A stretch of DNA of 14,592 nucleotides from Desulfobacteraceae bacterium (GTDB lineage Bacteria; Desulfobacterota; Desulfobacteria; Desulfobacterales; UBA11574), in the NCBI GenBank assembly GCA_002868985.1, contig PKTV01000419.1, positions 1 through 14,592 on the forward strand, in the 5' to 3' direction. Positions 1-6,213 of this stretch are shown in pieces. The notes beneath the pieces are model-generated. The model ran no database searches. It was given only the letters and a program-made list of their open reading frames with translations, and had not been told where the DNA came from. The translations under genes were made by a program, and so were the position numbers. Positions within the stretch are counted from its first letter, which is position 1, and every line of letters starts with the position of its first letter.

Positions 1-14
1 CTAAAAGAGGGATT

Positions 15-233
15 ATGATTGCTTCACCATGTAAAAATTGTCCCAAGGAAAATCTACCCAAAACAGTTTGTGCCAAAGACTGTCAGATGCTGAAAGCCAT
101 ACAGAATATGCAAAAAGCCGCTGAAGATAGCGGTGTTTCAAGCCGGCATGACTATGTTGAAGGCACCGGATATTCCACATCTTTGTTTGATAAGCGCGCT
201 CCGGGTGAAAGCACGAGTATCAAATATTTCTAA
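15..233 (+). CDS. Small four-cysteine protein, probable zinc-binding, function unknown
   Basis: A 72-residue ORF with ATG preceded by a good ribosome binding site (AGAGGG at 6-11, close spacing of 3 nt). The N-terminus carries C6-x2-C9-x9-C19-x3-C23, a spacing that could bind one zinc ion. A short amphipathic, Lys/Gln-containing stretch (residues 24-37) follows, then a polar, Ser/Gly-rich tail without obvious structure. There is no signal peptide or membrane segment, so it is probably cytoplasmic. I do not recognise a named family. Small Cys4 proteins of this kind are often DNA- or RNA-associated, but nothing here proves that. The next gene (the methyltransferase) is convergent, and what lies upstream is outside the window, so no operon partner can be seen. 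The coding call rests on the RBS, the Cys pattern and the lack of a competing ORF. Confidence 0.7.
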   Translation: MIASPCKNCPKENLPKTVCAKDCQMLKAIQNMQKAAEDSGVSSRHDYVEGTGYSTSLFDKRAPGESTSIKYF

Positions 234-372
234 TCCCGGTTGCGACCCGGGCTGACTGCAATATATAAAAACAACCTGTCGAAACCGGTGACAATTCATC
301 CTCAGATAGGACACGCAAGATGGGTTGTCGACCGCCAATATGATCTCACCTGCCAAAATTAAATGTATTTTA
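234..372. other. Convergent intergenic gap, no clear element
   Basis: This is the space between the stop of the small Cys protein and the stop of the methyltransferase. A short hairpin (CCCGG 235-239 / CCGGG 247-251) follows the first stop directly but has no T-run after it, so it is at best a weak terminator. Nothing else is recognisable. Confidence 0.4.
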
Positions 373-1461
373 TCAAGATTCGGAAGGTTTCAATGGTGAA
401 GAATATAAATTCTGTTGCGGCTTATCTGAATAAATGATTTCAAAATGGTTTTGATTCACTTCTTGCATACCAACCAATGGGTTAACAAAAAGGTCTGTTT
501 CCTGACGGGTCATCACTGGAAATCCATAGGGTTTATTCAGATATTTGAATTCTTTTCCTGCGTTGTATTTTTCGTTCAAAAAACTTAAATGATAACTTAA
601 TCTATTATTAATTAACTCATTGGAATAAGATATAATCGTATCCAGTCTCGAGCGCATTGAATTGCGTAAATTTTTGTCCAGTTCAAAACCGATACTGTTT
701 CTACCGGCAGTCATTGCGGCAACCATTGTGGTGCCGATGCCAAGAAATGGGTCTAAAACCGTATCCCCTTTGACGGAAAACATATTGATCAGTCGATAGG
801 GCACCTCAAAAGGGTAAGCAGCGCTCCTGTTTCTGACCTTATTGTCAAAGAGGTTTTGAGAAGCGCCTTTTACATCCAGCCATATATCTGAAAACCAGAC
901 GTTTCTTTCTTCCCAAAAAAAGGCGCTTTGGCGTCGAACCTGTTTATCTTTAAGACGTTTGAACTCTCTTTTTTTACCTTTTCTAACAATAAGAATATAC
1001 TCGTGTTCCAGTGTAACATATGCACCGGGGGGCAACATGCCGGATCCCATGAACTTGTTTGGGGCATTGGTCTGTTTTCTCCACAAAATAGAAGGCAAAG
1101 CGCTAAAGCCCAGTTTGAGAAGATAGGACATCATCCTTGTGTGATTTTGATAAAGAGAAAAATTGTCGTTGATGGTTCGGACGGCATCACCGATGTTGAT
1201 GCAGGCGATTCCCCCTTTAATCAAGATTCGATAAACCTCACTCCATACCGTGTCAAGAATCTTGTGCATGAGCTCAAAAGCGTCGGGTCCATTCTGCCTT
1301 TTCAACGCATTGCCGATAGCAGGATTTTGGCTGATGAACATTTCATCCCACATTTTTATCATCGGATAGGGCGGCGATGTGACGACCAGCGCTATGCTTT
1401 CTGAAGGGATGGCGTTCATATTGTTTGAATTACCAAATATAATTTGATGCCTTGTTTTCAT
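373..1461 (-). CDS. Type II-like DNA methyltransferase, beta class, probably N4-cytosine
   Basis: A 362-residue S-adenosylmethionine-dependent DNA methyltransferase that would methylate an exocyclic amino group of a base in a short target. Catalytic motif IV is TSPPY (residues 28-32) near the N-terminus. SAM-binding motif I is DPFLGIGTT (237-245) in the C-terminal half, preceded by a motif X-like segment (AAYPFEVPYRLI, 214-225). This IV-before-I order is the beta class, and the SPPY form is typical of N4-cytosine enzymes. The segment around motif IV (PPYPMIKMWDE) resembles what I recall of CTAG-type enzymes, which is only a suggestion of specificity. About 100 residues follow motif I and, with the middle region, could hold target recognition. 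The start is ATG with AGAGGT 5 nt upstream. No endonuclease gene lies next to it in the window, so it may be an orphan methylase, although the left side is cut off. Confidence 0.9.
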   Translation of the reverse strand: MKTRHQIIFGNSNNMNAIPSESIALVVTSPPYPMIKMWDEMFISQNPAIGNALKRQNGPDAFELMHKILDTVWSEVYRILIKGGIACINIGDAVRTINDNFSLYQNHTRMMSYLLKLGFSALPSILWRKQTNAPNKFMGSGMLPPGAYVTLEHEYILIVRKGKKREFKRLKDKQVRRQSAFFWEERNVWFSDIWLDVKGASQNLFDNKVRNRSAAYPFEVPYRLINMFSVKGDTVLDPFLGIGTTMVAAMTAGRNSIGFELDKNLRNSMRSRLDTIISYSNELINNRLSYHLSFLNEKYNAGKEFKYLNKPYGFPVMTRQETDLFVNPLVGMQEVNQNHFEIIYSDKPQQNLYSSPLKPSES

Positions 1462-1479
1462 ATTGTACCTCTGGGAAGT

Positions 1480-1492
1480 CCCGCCATGCGGG
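1480..1492. repeat. Small palindrome CCCGC-CAT-GCGGG in the methyltransferase leader
   Basis: A 5-bp GC stem with a 3-nt loop lying 7 bp upstream of the ribosome binding site of the methyltransferase (the site is 1467-1472 on the complement). The same CCCGC/GCGGG design appears at 10337-10350 and 10373-10385, so this looks like a dispersed REP-like palindrome. In the leader RNA it could also influence translation of the methylase. Confidence 0.5.
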
Positions 1493-1542
1493 GCAACGCC
1501 GTAATTGGACGTTAGATATATTTTTGAGATGGCTTGTAGAAT

Positions 1543-1606
1543 GATTTGACGATGTCTACTATAATGTGTATTTCATAGGTGTATTTATTAGTCAAATTGT
1601 CAAATC
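1543..1606. promoter_or_regulatory. Divergent control region with three GTCAAAT boxes
   Basis: The space between the divergent methyltransferase and CDF genes holds GATTTGAC at 1543-1550 and its exact inverse GTCAAATC at 1599-1606, plus a further direct GTCAAAT at 1591-1597. A TATAAT (1560-1565) lies between them and is a plausible -10 box for the CDF gene, though no good -35 is found at standard distance. The pattern suggests a regulator binding site in front of one or both genes; which regulator is not known. Confidence 0.4.
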
Positions 1607-1646
1607 GATCGTAAACTTATAAGACCACGTCATCTATTGAAAAGCG

Positions 1647-2537
1647 ATGCCTGAATCGAACTCTACACTAGAGAGCACCGGCAGAAAAGTAACACTGGTG
1701 GGTGTCCTGGTGAACACATTTTTAATTCTGCTAAAACTAGTTGCCGGGATATTCGGCAGCAGTCAGGCCCTGATAGCAGATGCGGTCCACTCCTTTTCCG
1801 ATCTCTTTACCGACGCCGTGGTACTGATCGGTCTCAAAATCAGCAATAAGCCTCCTGACAAGACACACCATTTTGGTCATGCCCGCATGGAAACATTGGC
1901 ATCCACCATTGTCGGGATGGCGCTTATCGGGACGGCACTGTACATTGGTATTGATGCTTCTTTAACGATTTATCATCATACTGAATACCACCCAACCACT
2001 CTGGCATTGTTCGGAGCCGGCGTATCGATAATATTAAAGGAGGTTCTGTATCGTTATACCATACGTACCGGTCGCCGTATCAAGAGCCAGTTAATTGTGG
2101 CCAATGCATGGCATCACCGTTCCGATGCCCTTTCTTCAGTAGCAGTGTTCATCGGTGTTGCAGGGACCCAAATAAATCCTTCATGGCATATCCTCGACGC
2201 CTTTGCAGCCTTGCTGGTATCCTTTTTCATTGTAAAAGTCGGCCTGGAAATTTTGAGAGATGCTTTGCGCGAATTTACCGACACGGCCCCTAACCCGGAG
2301 ATTATCGGAAAAATACAGCAGTGTGCATTGTCCGTGAATGGTGTTGTCGATACACATGATGTTAGGGTTCGAACTTCCGGTGGCTTTTATCAAATGGAAA
2401 TACACATCGTTGTGGATGGTCAAATGACAGTTTTAGAGGGGCACAAGATTGCAAAGACGGTGGAAGGTTGTTTGGTTGAAGATGTTGGGAACTTCAGCAG
2501 TATTACCATTCATGTGGACCCGGAGAACGAAACGTGA
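1647..2537 (+). CDS. Cation diffusion facilitator (CDF) family metal transporter
   Basis: A 296-residue inner-membrane divalent metal/proton antiporter that exports metals such as Zn, Fe, Co or Cd from the cytoplasm. About six membrane helices fill residues 15-200, and a cytoplasmic C-terminal domain (roughly 210-293) has the usual beta-alpha-beta, His-containing dimer fold. The transport site is of HD-HD type: H48-x3-D52 in helix 2 and H156-x3-D160 in helix 5. The loop after helix 2 has the family motif around HHFGHAR (74-80). Length is normal for the family. The HD-HD pair is most common in zinc-type members, but the metal cannot be fixed from sequence. ATG 1647 has only a weak purine-rich ribosome binding site (GAAAAG). 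It is divergent from the methyltransferase and convergent with the following permease, so it is probably a single-gene unit. Confidence 0.95.
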   Translation: MPESNSTLESTGRKVTLVGVLVNTFLILLKLVAGIFGSSQALIADAVHSFSDLFTDAVVLIGLKISNKPPDKTHHFGHARMETLASTIVGMALIGTALYIGIDASLTIYHHTEYHPTTLALFGAGVSIILKEVLYRYTIRTGRRIKSQLIVANAWHHRSDALSSVAVFIGVAGTQINPSWHILDAFAALLVSFFIVKVGLEILRDALREFTDTAPNPEIIGKIQQCALSVNGVVDTHDVRVRTSGGFYQMEIHIVVDGQMTVLEGHKIAKTVEGCLVEDVGNFSSITIHVDPENET

Positions 2538-2540
2538 TTT

Positions 2541-2790
2541 GAGAAATAAGAAAGTAAGAAGGTGAAGAACAAGAAAGTGAGAAGGTAAGAAGGTAAGAAG
2601 GTGAGAAGGAGAAAAGATGGTCGAGGAAGGAGGATGGATGATGGACGAAAAAGGGCGATGCGTTTTGTCATCCCTCATCTTAGCGAAGCGGTCTTCTTTC
2701 TTCCATCGGCATAGCGAAGCGCTCCTCCGACCTTCTGATTTTCTAATCTTCTTAACTTCCTGTTTTCTGAGACCTTCTCATCTTTTTATT
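2541..2790. repeat. Purine-rich 8-bp tandem repeats with an inverted pyrimidine-rich arm
   Basis: Directly after the CDF stop, the unit GTRAGAAG is repeated perfectly four times in tandem (2577-2584, 2585-2592, 2593-2600, 2601-2608) with a further copy at 2554-2561, inside a nearly pure purine tract (2541-2650). After a centre holding two AGCGAAGCG 9-mers (2682-2690, 2713-2721), the strand turns pyrimidine-rich (2731-2790) and reads as related GAGAAGG-type units on the complement. The right arm overlaps the last codons of the convergent permease gene. In the sense direction of each convergent gene the stop is therefore followed by a purine tract. No classical terminator is visible here. Confidence 0.75.
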
Positions 2791-3647
2791 ACATGTGTGT
2801 GCCGTTTTATGCTCGCTATAGAAATCGTACCGAGTATGATACAGCCTCCCAGGATCGTGCGAAATGTCGGAATCTCGTCAAGTAATACAAACGCAAAAAT
2901 GATTCCGTAAACCGGTTCAAGACATGCGGTAATGCTTGCCAACTGTGTTTTGATGTGAACAAGACTTTTGATAAAAAGTACATGGGCTAAAGCGGTGCAA
3001 AAAATACCAAGGACCGCCAGCAGAGCGAAGTCAGTCGCTTGGAGGGTCAAATCTTCGAAAAATACAAAAGGGAGCAATGTTAATGTTGCTATCCAATTTT
3101 GATACCAGGCAATTACCATGGAAGGGTATGTGCTGACGTATTTTCGATTTAGTATCGACAGAACGGCGAATGTGAATCCCGATATTATCCCCCAAAACGC
3201 GCCTTGGGTGATATTGTTTTGAAAATCTAACGACGGAATTACCAGGATCAATCCAAGAACCACAGACCCTGCTGTTAACATATCGAAACGGCGCAAATTT
3301 TCTTTAAAAAAATAGGGTTCCATAAAGGTAACGAAGACCGGAAATGTGGAAAATGTGAGCAGGCCCACTGCGACTGTCGAAATCTGAATCGCGTGAAAAA
3401 AAGTTGTCCAGTGGATCGCCAATATGATGCCGAGCAAAATAAGAACCGAAAAATCCTGAATCGATTTTGTTCGGATTTGGGTTTTTGAGCAAAAAAGTAT
3501 TGCACTTAACGCCAGAGCGGCAAAAGAGGTTCTGCCAAAGACAATCACTAAGGCTGGCAGGGATAAAAATTTTCCGAACAGTCCGGCAAGCCCAAAAAGC
3601 AATACAGCAGCGTGAATTTCAATCAAACCATGACGTTTTTGGGTCAT
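2778..3647 (-). CDS. EamA/DMT superfamily permease (first copy)
   Basis: A 289-residue inner-membrane protein with ten predicted hydrophobic helices arranged as two EamA repeats (about residues 10-140 and 148-280), the normal size for drug/metabolite transporters. The N-terminal repeat holds the family-like FGRTSFAALAL segment (37-47), and the second repeat ends with the typical EPVYGIIFAFVLLDEIP stretch (about 243-259). Members export amino acids, metabolites or drugs, or in some cases import them; no substrate can be read from this sequence. ATG 3647 has no strong ribosome binding site. Its leader (3648-3744) contains a terminator-like hairpin in the same direction. The 3' end runs into the purine/pyrimidine repeat, so its last few residues lie inside that element. 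It is unrelated in position to the second DMT gene further right. Confidence 0.9.
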   Translation of the reverse strand: MTQKRHGLIEIHAAVLLFGLAGLFGKFLSLPALVIVFGRTSFAALALSAILFCSKTQIRTKSIQDFSVLILLGIILAIHWTTFFHAIQISTVAVGLLTFSTFPVFVTFMEPYFFKENLRRFDMLTAGSVVLGLILVIPSLDFQNNITQGAFWGIISGFTFAVLSILNRKYVSTYPSMVIAWYQNWIATLTLLPFVFFEDLTLQATDFALLAVLGIFCTALAHVLFIKSLVHIKTQLASITACLEPVYGIIFAFVLLDEIPTFRTILGGCIILGTISIASIKRHTHVIKR

Positions 3648-3688
3648 TTTAACAAATTTCTTTCGGCCTGCGGTGTTTAATTAACCCA

Positions 3689-3714
3689 TAAAAACCTTCA
3701 GATAAGCTGAAGGT
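3689..3714 (-). terminator. Terminator-like hairpin upstream of the first DMT gene
   Basis: Read on the minus strand, ACCTTCAG and CTGAAGGT form a perfect 8-bp stem (3714-3707 and 3701-3694) with a 5-nt loop, followed at once by a T-run. It points towards the DMT gene, whose ATG is about 45 nt further on. It is either the end of an unseen minus-strand transcript from the repeat cassette or an attenuator in the leader of the permease gene. Confidence 0.55.
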
Positions 3715-3743
3715 CCGAGATTGCTATCTAGCTAAATGAGTTT

Positions 3744-4010
3744 ATGTTTTTCACCGCCCATTCGCTTCGCTCATTCGAGGCACAGGGTTCGCAGAGATGT
3801 AAATATTTCCCATCGCCACTGAGAGGGCGGCGATGGGAAAACCCTCAGCAGCTTACGCTGCGGAAACGACAAAAGGCATCAATTCTTTGGTTTCAAGGTG
3901 CCAATACGGGCATTTTATTCCCCGAAGGGTTGAGTCGTTTTGCTTTTCGGCGTCTCAGCGAAAAGCAAAAAAACAAAGGCTCTGCGCTCTCTGCGGCTTT
4001 GCGGTGAATA
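3744..4010. repeat. Structured intergenic cassette bounded by inverted GCGGTGAA
   Basis: The gap between the first DMT gene and the OCD gene is filled by a roughly 260-bp palindrome-rich unit. It is bounded by TTCACCGC (3750-3757) and its inverse GCGGTGAA (4001-4008). The right arm has 8-bp units CTCTGCGC, CTCTGCGG and CTTTGCGG (3980-3987, 3989-3996, 3997-4004). Inside are three perfect stems: 12 bp (3806-3817 / 3829-3840), 5 bp (GCAGC 3848-3852 / GCTGC 3857-3861) and 12 bp (3938-3949 / 3959-3970). An inverted copy of the 9-mer AGCGAAGCG lies at 3763-3771. Short ORFs cross it in two frames but have no ribosome binding site. It looks like a MITE-like or REP-like mobile or multicopy element without a transposase. 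Confidence 0.7.
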
Positions 4011-4119
4011 AATTTTTATAAAAACCCCTTTAGGGATGGTATTGACTGACGTTCCTGAAAATCAAAAGTACTAAACATGAACAATTAACAAATCAAATAT
4101 TGTTTTGCAAGGAGACAAC

Positions 4120-5097
4120 ATGAAATCAAACCAGCTTCTTTATCTTTCCCATGATGACGTTAAGGCTGTTGGGTTGACAATGGCTGAAATCATCGAAGCG
4201 CTGGAGATCGCTTTCAGGGAAAAGGGAAAAGGATCAACAGAGATGCCCCCAAAACCGGGCATTCATCCGGGCGGCGGCGATAACTTTATTCACGCCATGC
4301 CGGCATACATTCCAGCCATGAAATCAGCGGGCGTTAAGTGGGTCAGCGGTTTTCCGGGGAACTATAAAATGGGATTGCCGTATATTACCGGGTTGCTCAT
4401 CCTCAATGATCCTGAAACCGGACTTCCAATCTCGGTAATGGATTGCGTATGGATCACGGCCATGCGAACCGGTGCCGCATCGGCGTTATCCGCCCGATAC
4501 CTGGCTCGTCCGGAATCTTCGGTTATCGGGATACTGGCTTGCGGTGTACAGGGGCGCACCAATCTTGAGGCGATGAACGTCCTTTTCCCGATAAAGCGGG
4601 TGATGGCCTATGATGTGGACGAGAATTTATCCCGGCGCTATGCTGAGGAGATGGGCCCCCGTTTTGACCTCGAGGTGTTGCCGGTGGCGACGCCGCGAGA
4701 AGCGGTTTCCGGATGTGACATTGTTGTCACTTCCGGACCGATCTTGAAAAAACCGCATGCCACCATAAAGTCCGGGTGGCTGGACGAAGGGGCCTTTGCC
4801 TCCCTGGTCGATTTCGATGCTTACTGGCATCCTGGTGCCATGGCGGAGTCGGACAAGTTTTGCACGGACGATACACAGCAGCTTCTCCACTATCAGCAGA
4901 ACGGATACTTTCAGAATATTCCAGCGCTGCATGCAGATTTAGGGGAACTTGTCGTCGGACAAAAGAAGGGGAGAGAGACCGCTATCGAACGGACCATGAC
5001 GGCCAACTTGGGTCTGGCGTTAGACGATATGGCCGTGGCGCCGCTCATTTATCAACGGGCCGTAGAGAAGGGAATCGGCACGCCCTTGCCGCTGTAA
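4120..5097 (+). CDS. Ornithine cyclodeaminase / mu-crystallin family oxidoreductase
   Basis: A 325-residue NAD(P)-dependent cytoplasmic enzyme of the OCD/mu-crystallin family, which includes ornithine cyclodeaminases, archaeal alanine dehydrogenases and ketimine reductases. The substrate side has MPPKPGIHPG (42-51), the lysine of GVKWVSGFPGN (K73) and R116 of AMRTGAASA. The dinucleotide-binding loop is ILACGVQGRTNLEA (about 138-151), a GxGxQ-like form with Cys in the second spacer. Length is normal for the family. I chose ATG 4120 because AAGGAG (4109-4114) lies 5 nt before it; an in-frame TTG at 4105 overlaps that site and is unlikely to be used. Substrate is not decidable: amino-acid dehydrogenase, cyclodeaminase or imine reductase are all possible. 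A 327-bp gap with its own repeat separates it from the liv genes, so co-transcription is uncertain. Confidence 0.9.
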   Translation: MKSNQLLYLSHDDVKAVGLTMAEIIEALEIAFREKGKGSTEMPPKPGIHPGGGDNFIHAMPAYIPAMKSAGVKWVSGFPGNYKMGLPYITGLLILNDPETGLPISVMDCVWITAMRTGAASALSARYLARPESSVIGILACGVQGRTNLEAMNVLFPIKRVMAYDVDENLSRRYAEEMGPRFDLEVLPVATPREAVSGCDIVVTSGPILKKPHATIKSGWLDEGAFASLVDFDAYWHPGAMAESDKFCTDDTQQLLHYQQNGYFQNIPALHADLGELVVGQKKGRETAIERTMTANLGLALDDMAVAPLIYQRAVEKGIGTPLPL

Positions 5098-5128
5098 GAG
5101 AAAATACAGGCTTAACCTAAACTGGTCG

Positions 5129-5320
5129 GTTCCAAGTTCAGGGTTCAGGGTTCAAAGGTTACAACGGGTGGAAACGGTATAATATATTGGTCGAAATCCG
5201 AAATATCCGACATCACTTTTTTGATGAAAAGTCTTTATATAAACAATGAAGACAGAATTCCTTTATAAGCGCTAGTTGGAATTTTTTCAACACGGAACGT
5301 TGAACTCTTAACCTCTCAAT
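5129..5320. repeat. 7-bp GTTCARR tandem repeat with inverted arm
   Basis: Four in-phase 7-mers (GTTCCAA, GTTCAGG, GTTCAGG, GTTCAAA) occupy 5129-5156. On the other side of an AT-rich centre the complement again reads in 7-bp phase: GTTCAAC (5305-5299), GTTCCGT (5298-5292) and GTTGAAA (5291-5285). The two arms are therefore inverted versions of the same degenerate unit. A TATAAT at 5179-5184 lies in the centre without a convincing -35. The remainder of the 327-bp gap between the OCD gene and livG holds nothing else recognisable apart from the livG promoter. Confidence 0.7.
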
Positions 5321-5385
5321 CCAATGCTAAGTTAATTTTAGATATACAGCTAATCAACTAAAAAAATTTTAAGAATTCTTTGGGA

Positions 5386-5412
5386 TTGACTTGAGAAGAG
5401 GAATTATATAAT
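5386..5412 (+). promoter_or_regulatory. Putative sigma70 promoter of the liv operon
   Basis: TTGACT (5386-5391) and a perfect TATAAT (5407-5412) are separated by 15 bp, slightly short of the optimum. The -10 box ends only 12 bp before the livG ATG at 5425, so transcription starting about 7 bp after it would leave an untranslated leader of about six bases. No ribosome binding site lies between them. Confidence 0.55.
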
Positions 5413-5424
5413 CAACTGTTCATT

Positions 5425-6189
5425 ATGGCACTCTTGAAAGCAAAAGAGATCAGGGTCAGGTTTGGCGGGCTGTTGGCCCTGGCAGATGTGAGCTTTTCTC
5501 TGCTTCCCGGAGAAATCGTCGGTCTTATCGGTCCGAACGGTGCCGGGAAAACCACGGTTTTTAATGTCATTACCGGTGTGTACAAAACATCGGGTGGTGA
5601 CGTCCAGTATGAAAATCAGAGCCTGTTGGGTAAAAGGCCGCATGAGATCTTATCCCTTGGAATTGCCAGAACTTTCCAGACGATTCGTCTATTCAATAAT
5701 ATGACGGCGGTTGAAAATGCTATGGTTGCACTTCACTGCCGGTCTAAAAGAGGCGTTATCGGGGCAATTCTCAGAACCCGTTCGCAGAAGAATGAAGAGC
5801 AAACTATCCGGGACAGGGCTAGAGAAGCTTTGAATTTTATGGGTGTTGAACAATACGCTGATGAAGTCGCCCAGAATTTACCGTATGGTTTACAGCGGCG
5901 GCTTGAAATTGCCAGAGCACTGGCCTCTCAACCCAAAATAATGCTTTTGGATGAACCGGCCGCCGGGATGAACCCGTCCGAGAGCATGGCACTGATGGAA
6001 GACATTGCGCGTATATCCGAACTGGGCATCAACATCCTATTGGTTGAACATGACATGAAGGTGGTCATGGGCGTTTGCAAGCGCATCATATGTATCGATC
6101 ATGGTGAAAAAATCGCTGAGGGAAGACCCGCAGAGATTCAAAAAAACCCCAAGGTGATCGAGGCATATTTGGGTCAGGCGACCCATTAA
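5425..6189 (+). CDS. livG: Branched-chain amino-acid ABC transporter ATP-binding protein LivG
   Basis: A 254-residue cytoplasmic ATPase of the LIV importer, partner of LivF in driving LivH/LivM. Walker A is GPNGAGKTT (36-44). The Q-loop region follows (ARTFQTIRLF). The signature is LPYGLQRRLEIARAL in place of the commoner LSYGQQRRLEIARAL. Walker B is IMLLDEPAAGMNP, and the switch histidine lies in LLVEHDMKVVM. The RTFQ...F segment and the long helical insert with CRSKRGVIGAILR are typical of LivG and distinguish it from LivF. The N-terminus MALLKAKEIRVRFGG aligns with the usual family start, supporting ATG 5425 although it lacks a ribosome binding site. It is the first gene of the cluster, 24 bp before livJ. 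Having livG ahead of the binding-protein gene differs from the usual J-H-M-G-F order. Confidence 0.95.
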   Translation: MALLKAKEIRVRFGGLLALADVSFSLLPGEIVGLIGPNGAGKTTVFNVITGVYKTSGGDVQYENQSLLGKRPHEILSLGIARTFQTIRLFNNMTAVENAMVALHCRSKRGVIGAILRTRSQKNEEQTIRDRAREALNFMGVEQYADEVAQNLPYGLQRRLEIARALASQPKIMLLDEPAAGMNPSESMALMEDIARISELGINILLVEHDMKVVMGVCKRIICIDHGEKIAEGRPAEIQKNPKVIEAYLGQATH

Positions 6190-6213
6190 CACACAAAACG
6201 TTAAGGAGGAAAA

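Noticed and set aside
928..1404. 158-residue ORF on the plus strand inside the methyltransferase gene
   Set aside because: Antisense to clearly conserved methylase motifs, no ribosome binding site and no recognisable domain.
373..2537. Complete restriction-modification system
   Set aside because: The gene next to the methylase is a metal transporter; no nuclease motif is seen in either neighbour.
2541..2608. CRISPR-like array
   Set aside because: Units are 8 bp and directly adjacent, without spacers of constant length.
2433..2910. ORFs running through the purine/pyrimidine repeat on both strands
   Set aside because: Low-complexity translations of the repeat tract with no start signals.
3744..4021. 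87- and 62-residue ORFs across the structured cassette
   Set aside because: They overlap each other in two frames, run through palindromes and repeat units, and have no ribosome binding site; the DNA structure explains the sequence better.
4042..4074. TTGACT ... TACTAA as a promoter for the OCD gene
   Set aside because: The spacing of 21 bp is too long and no better -10 is in place.
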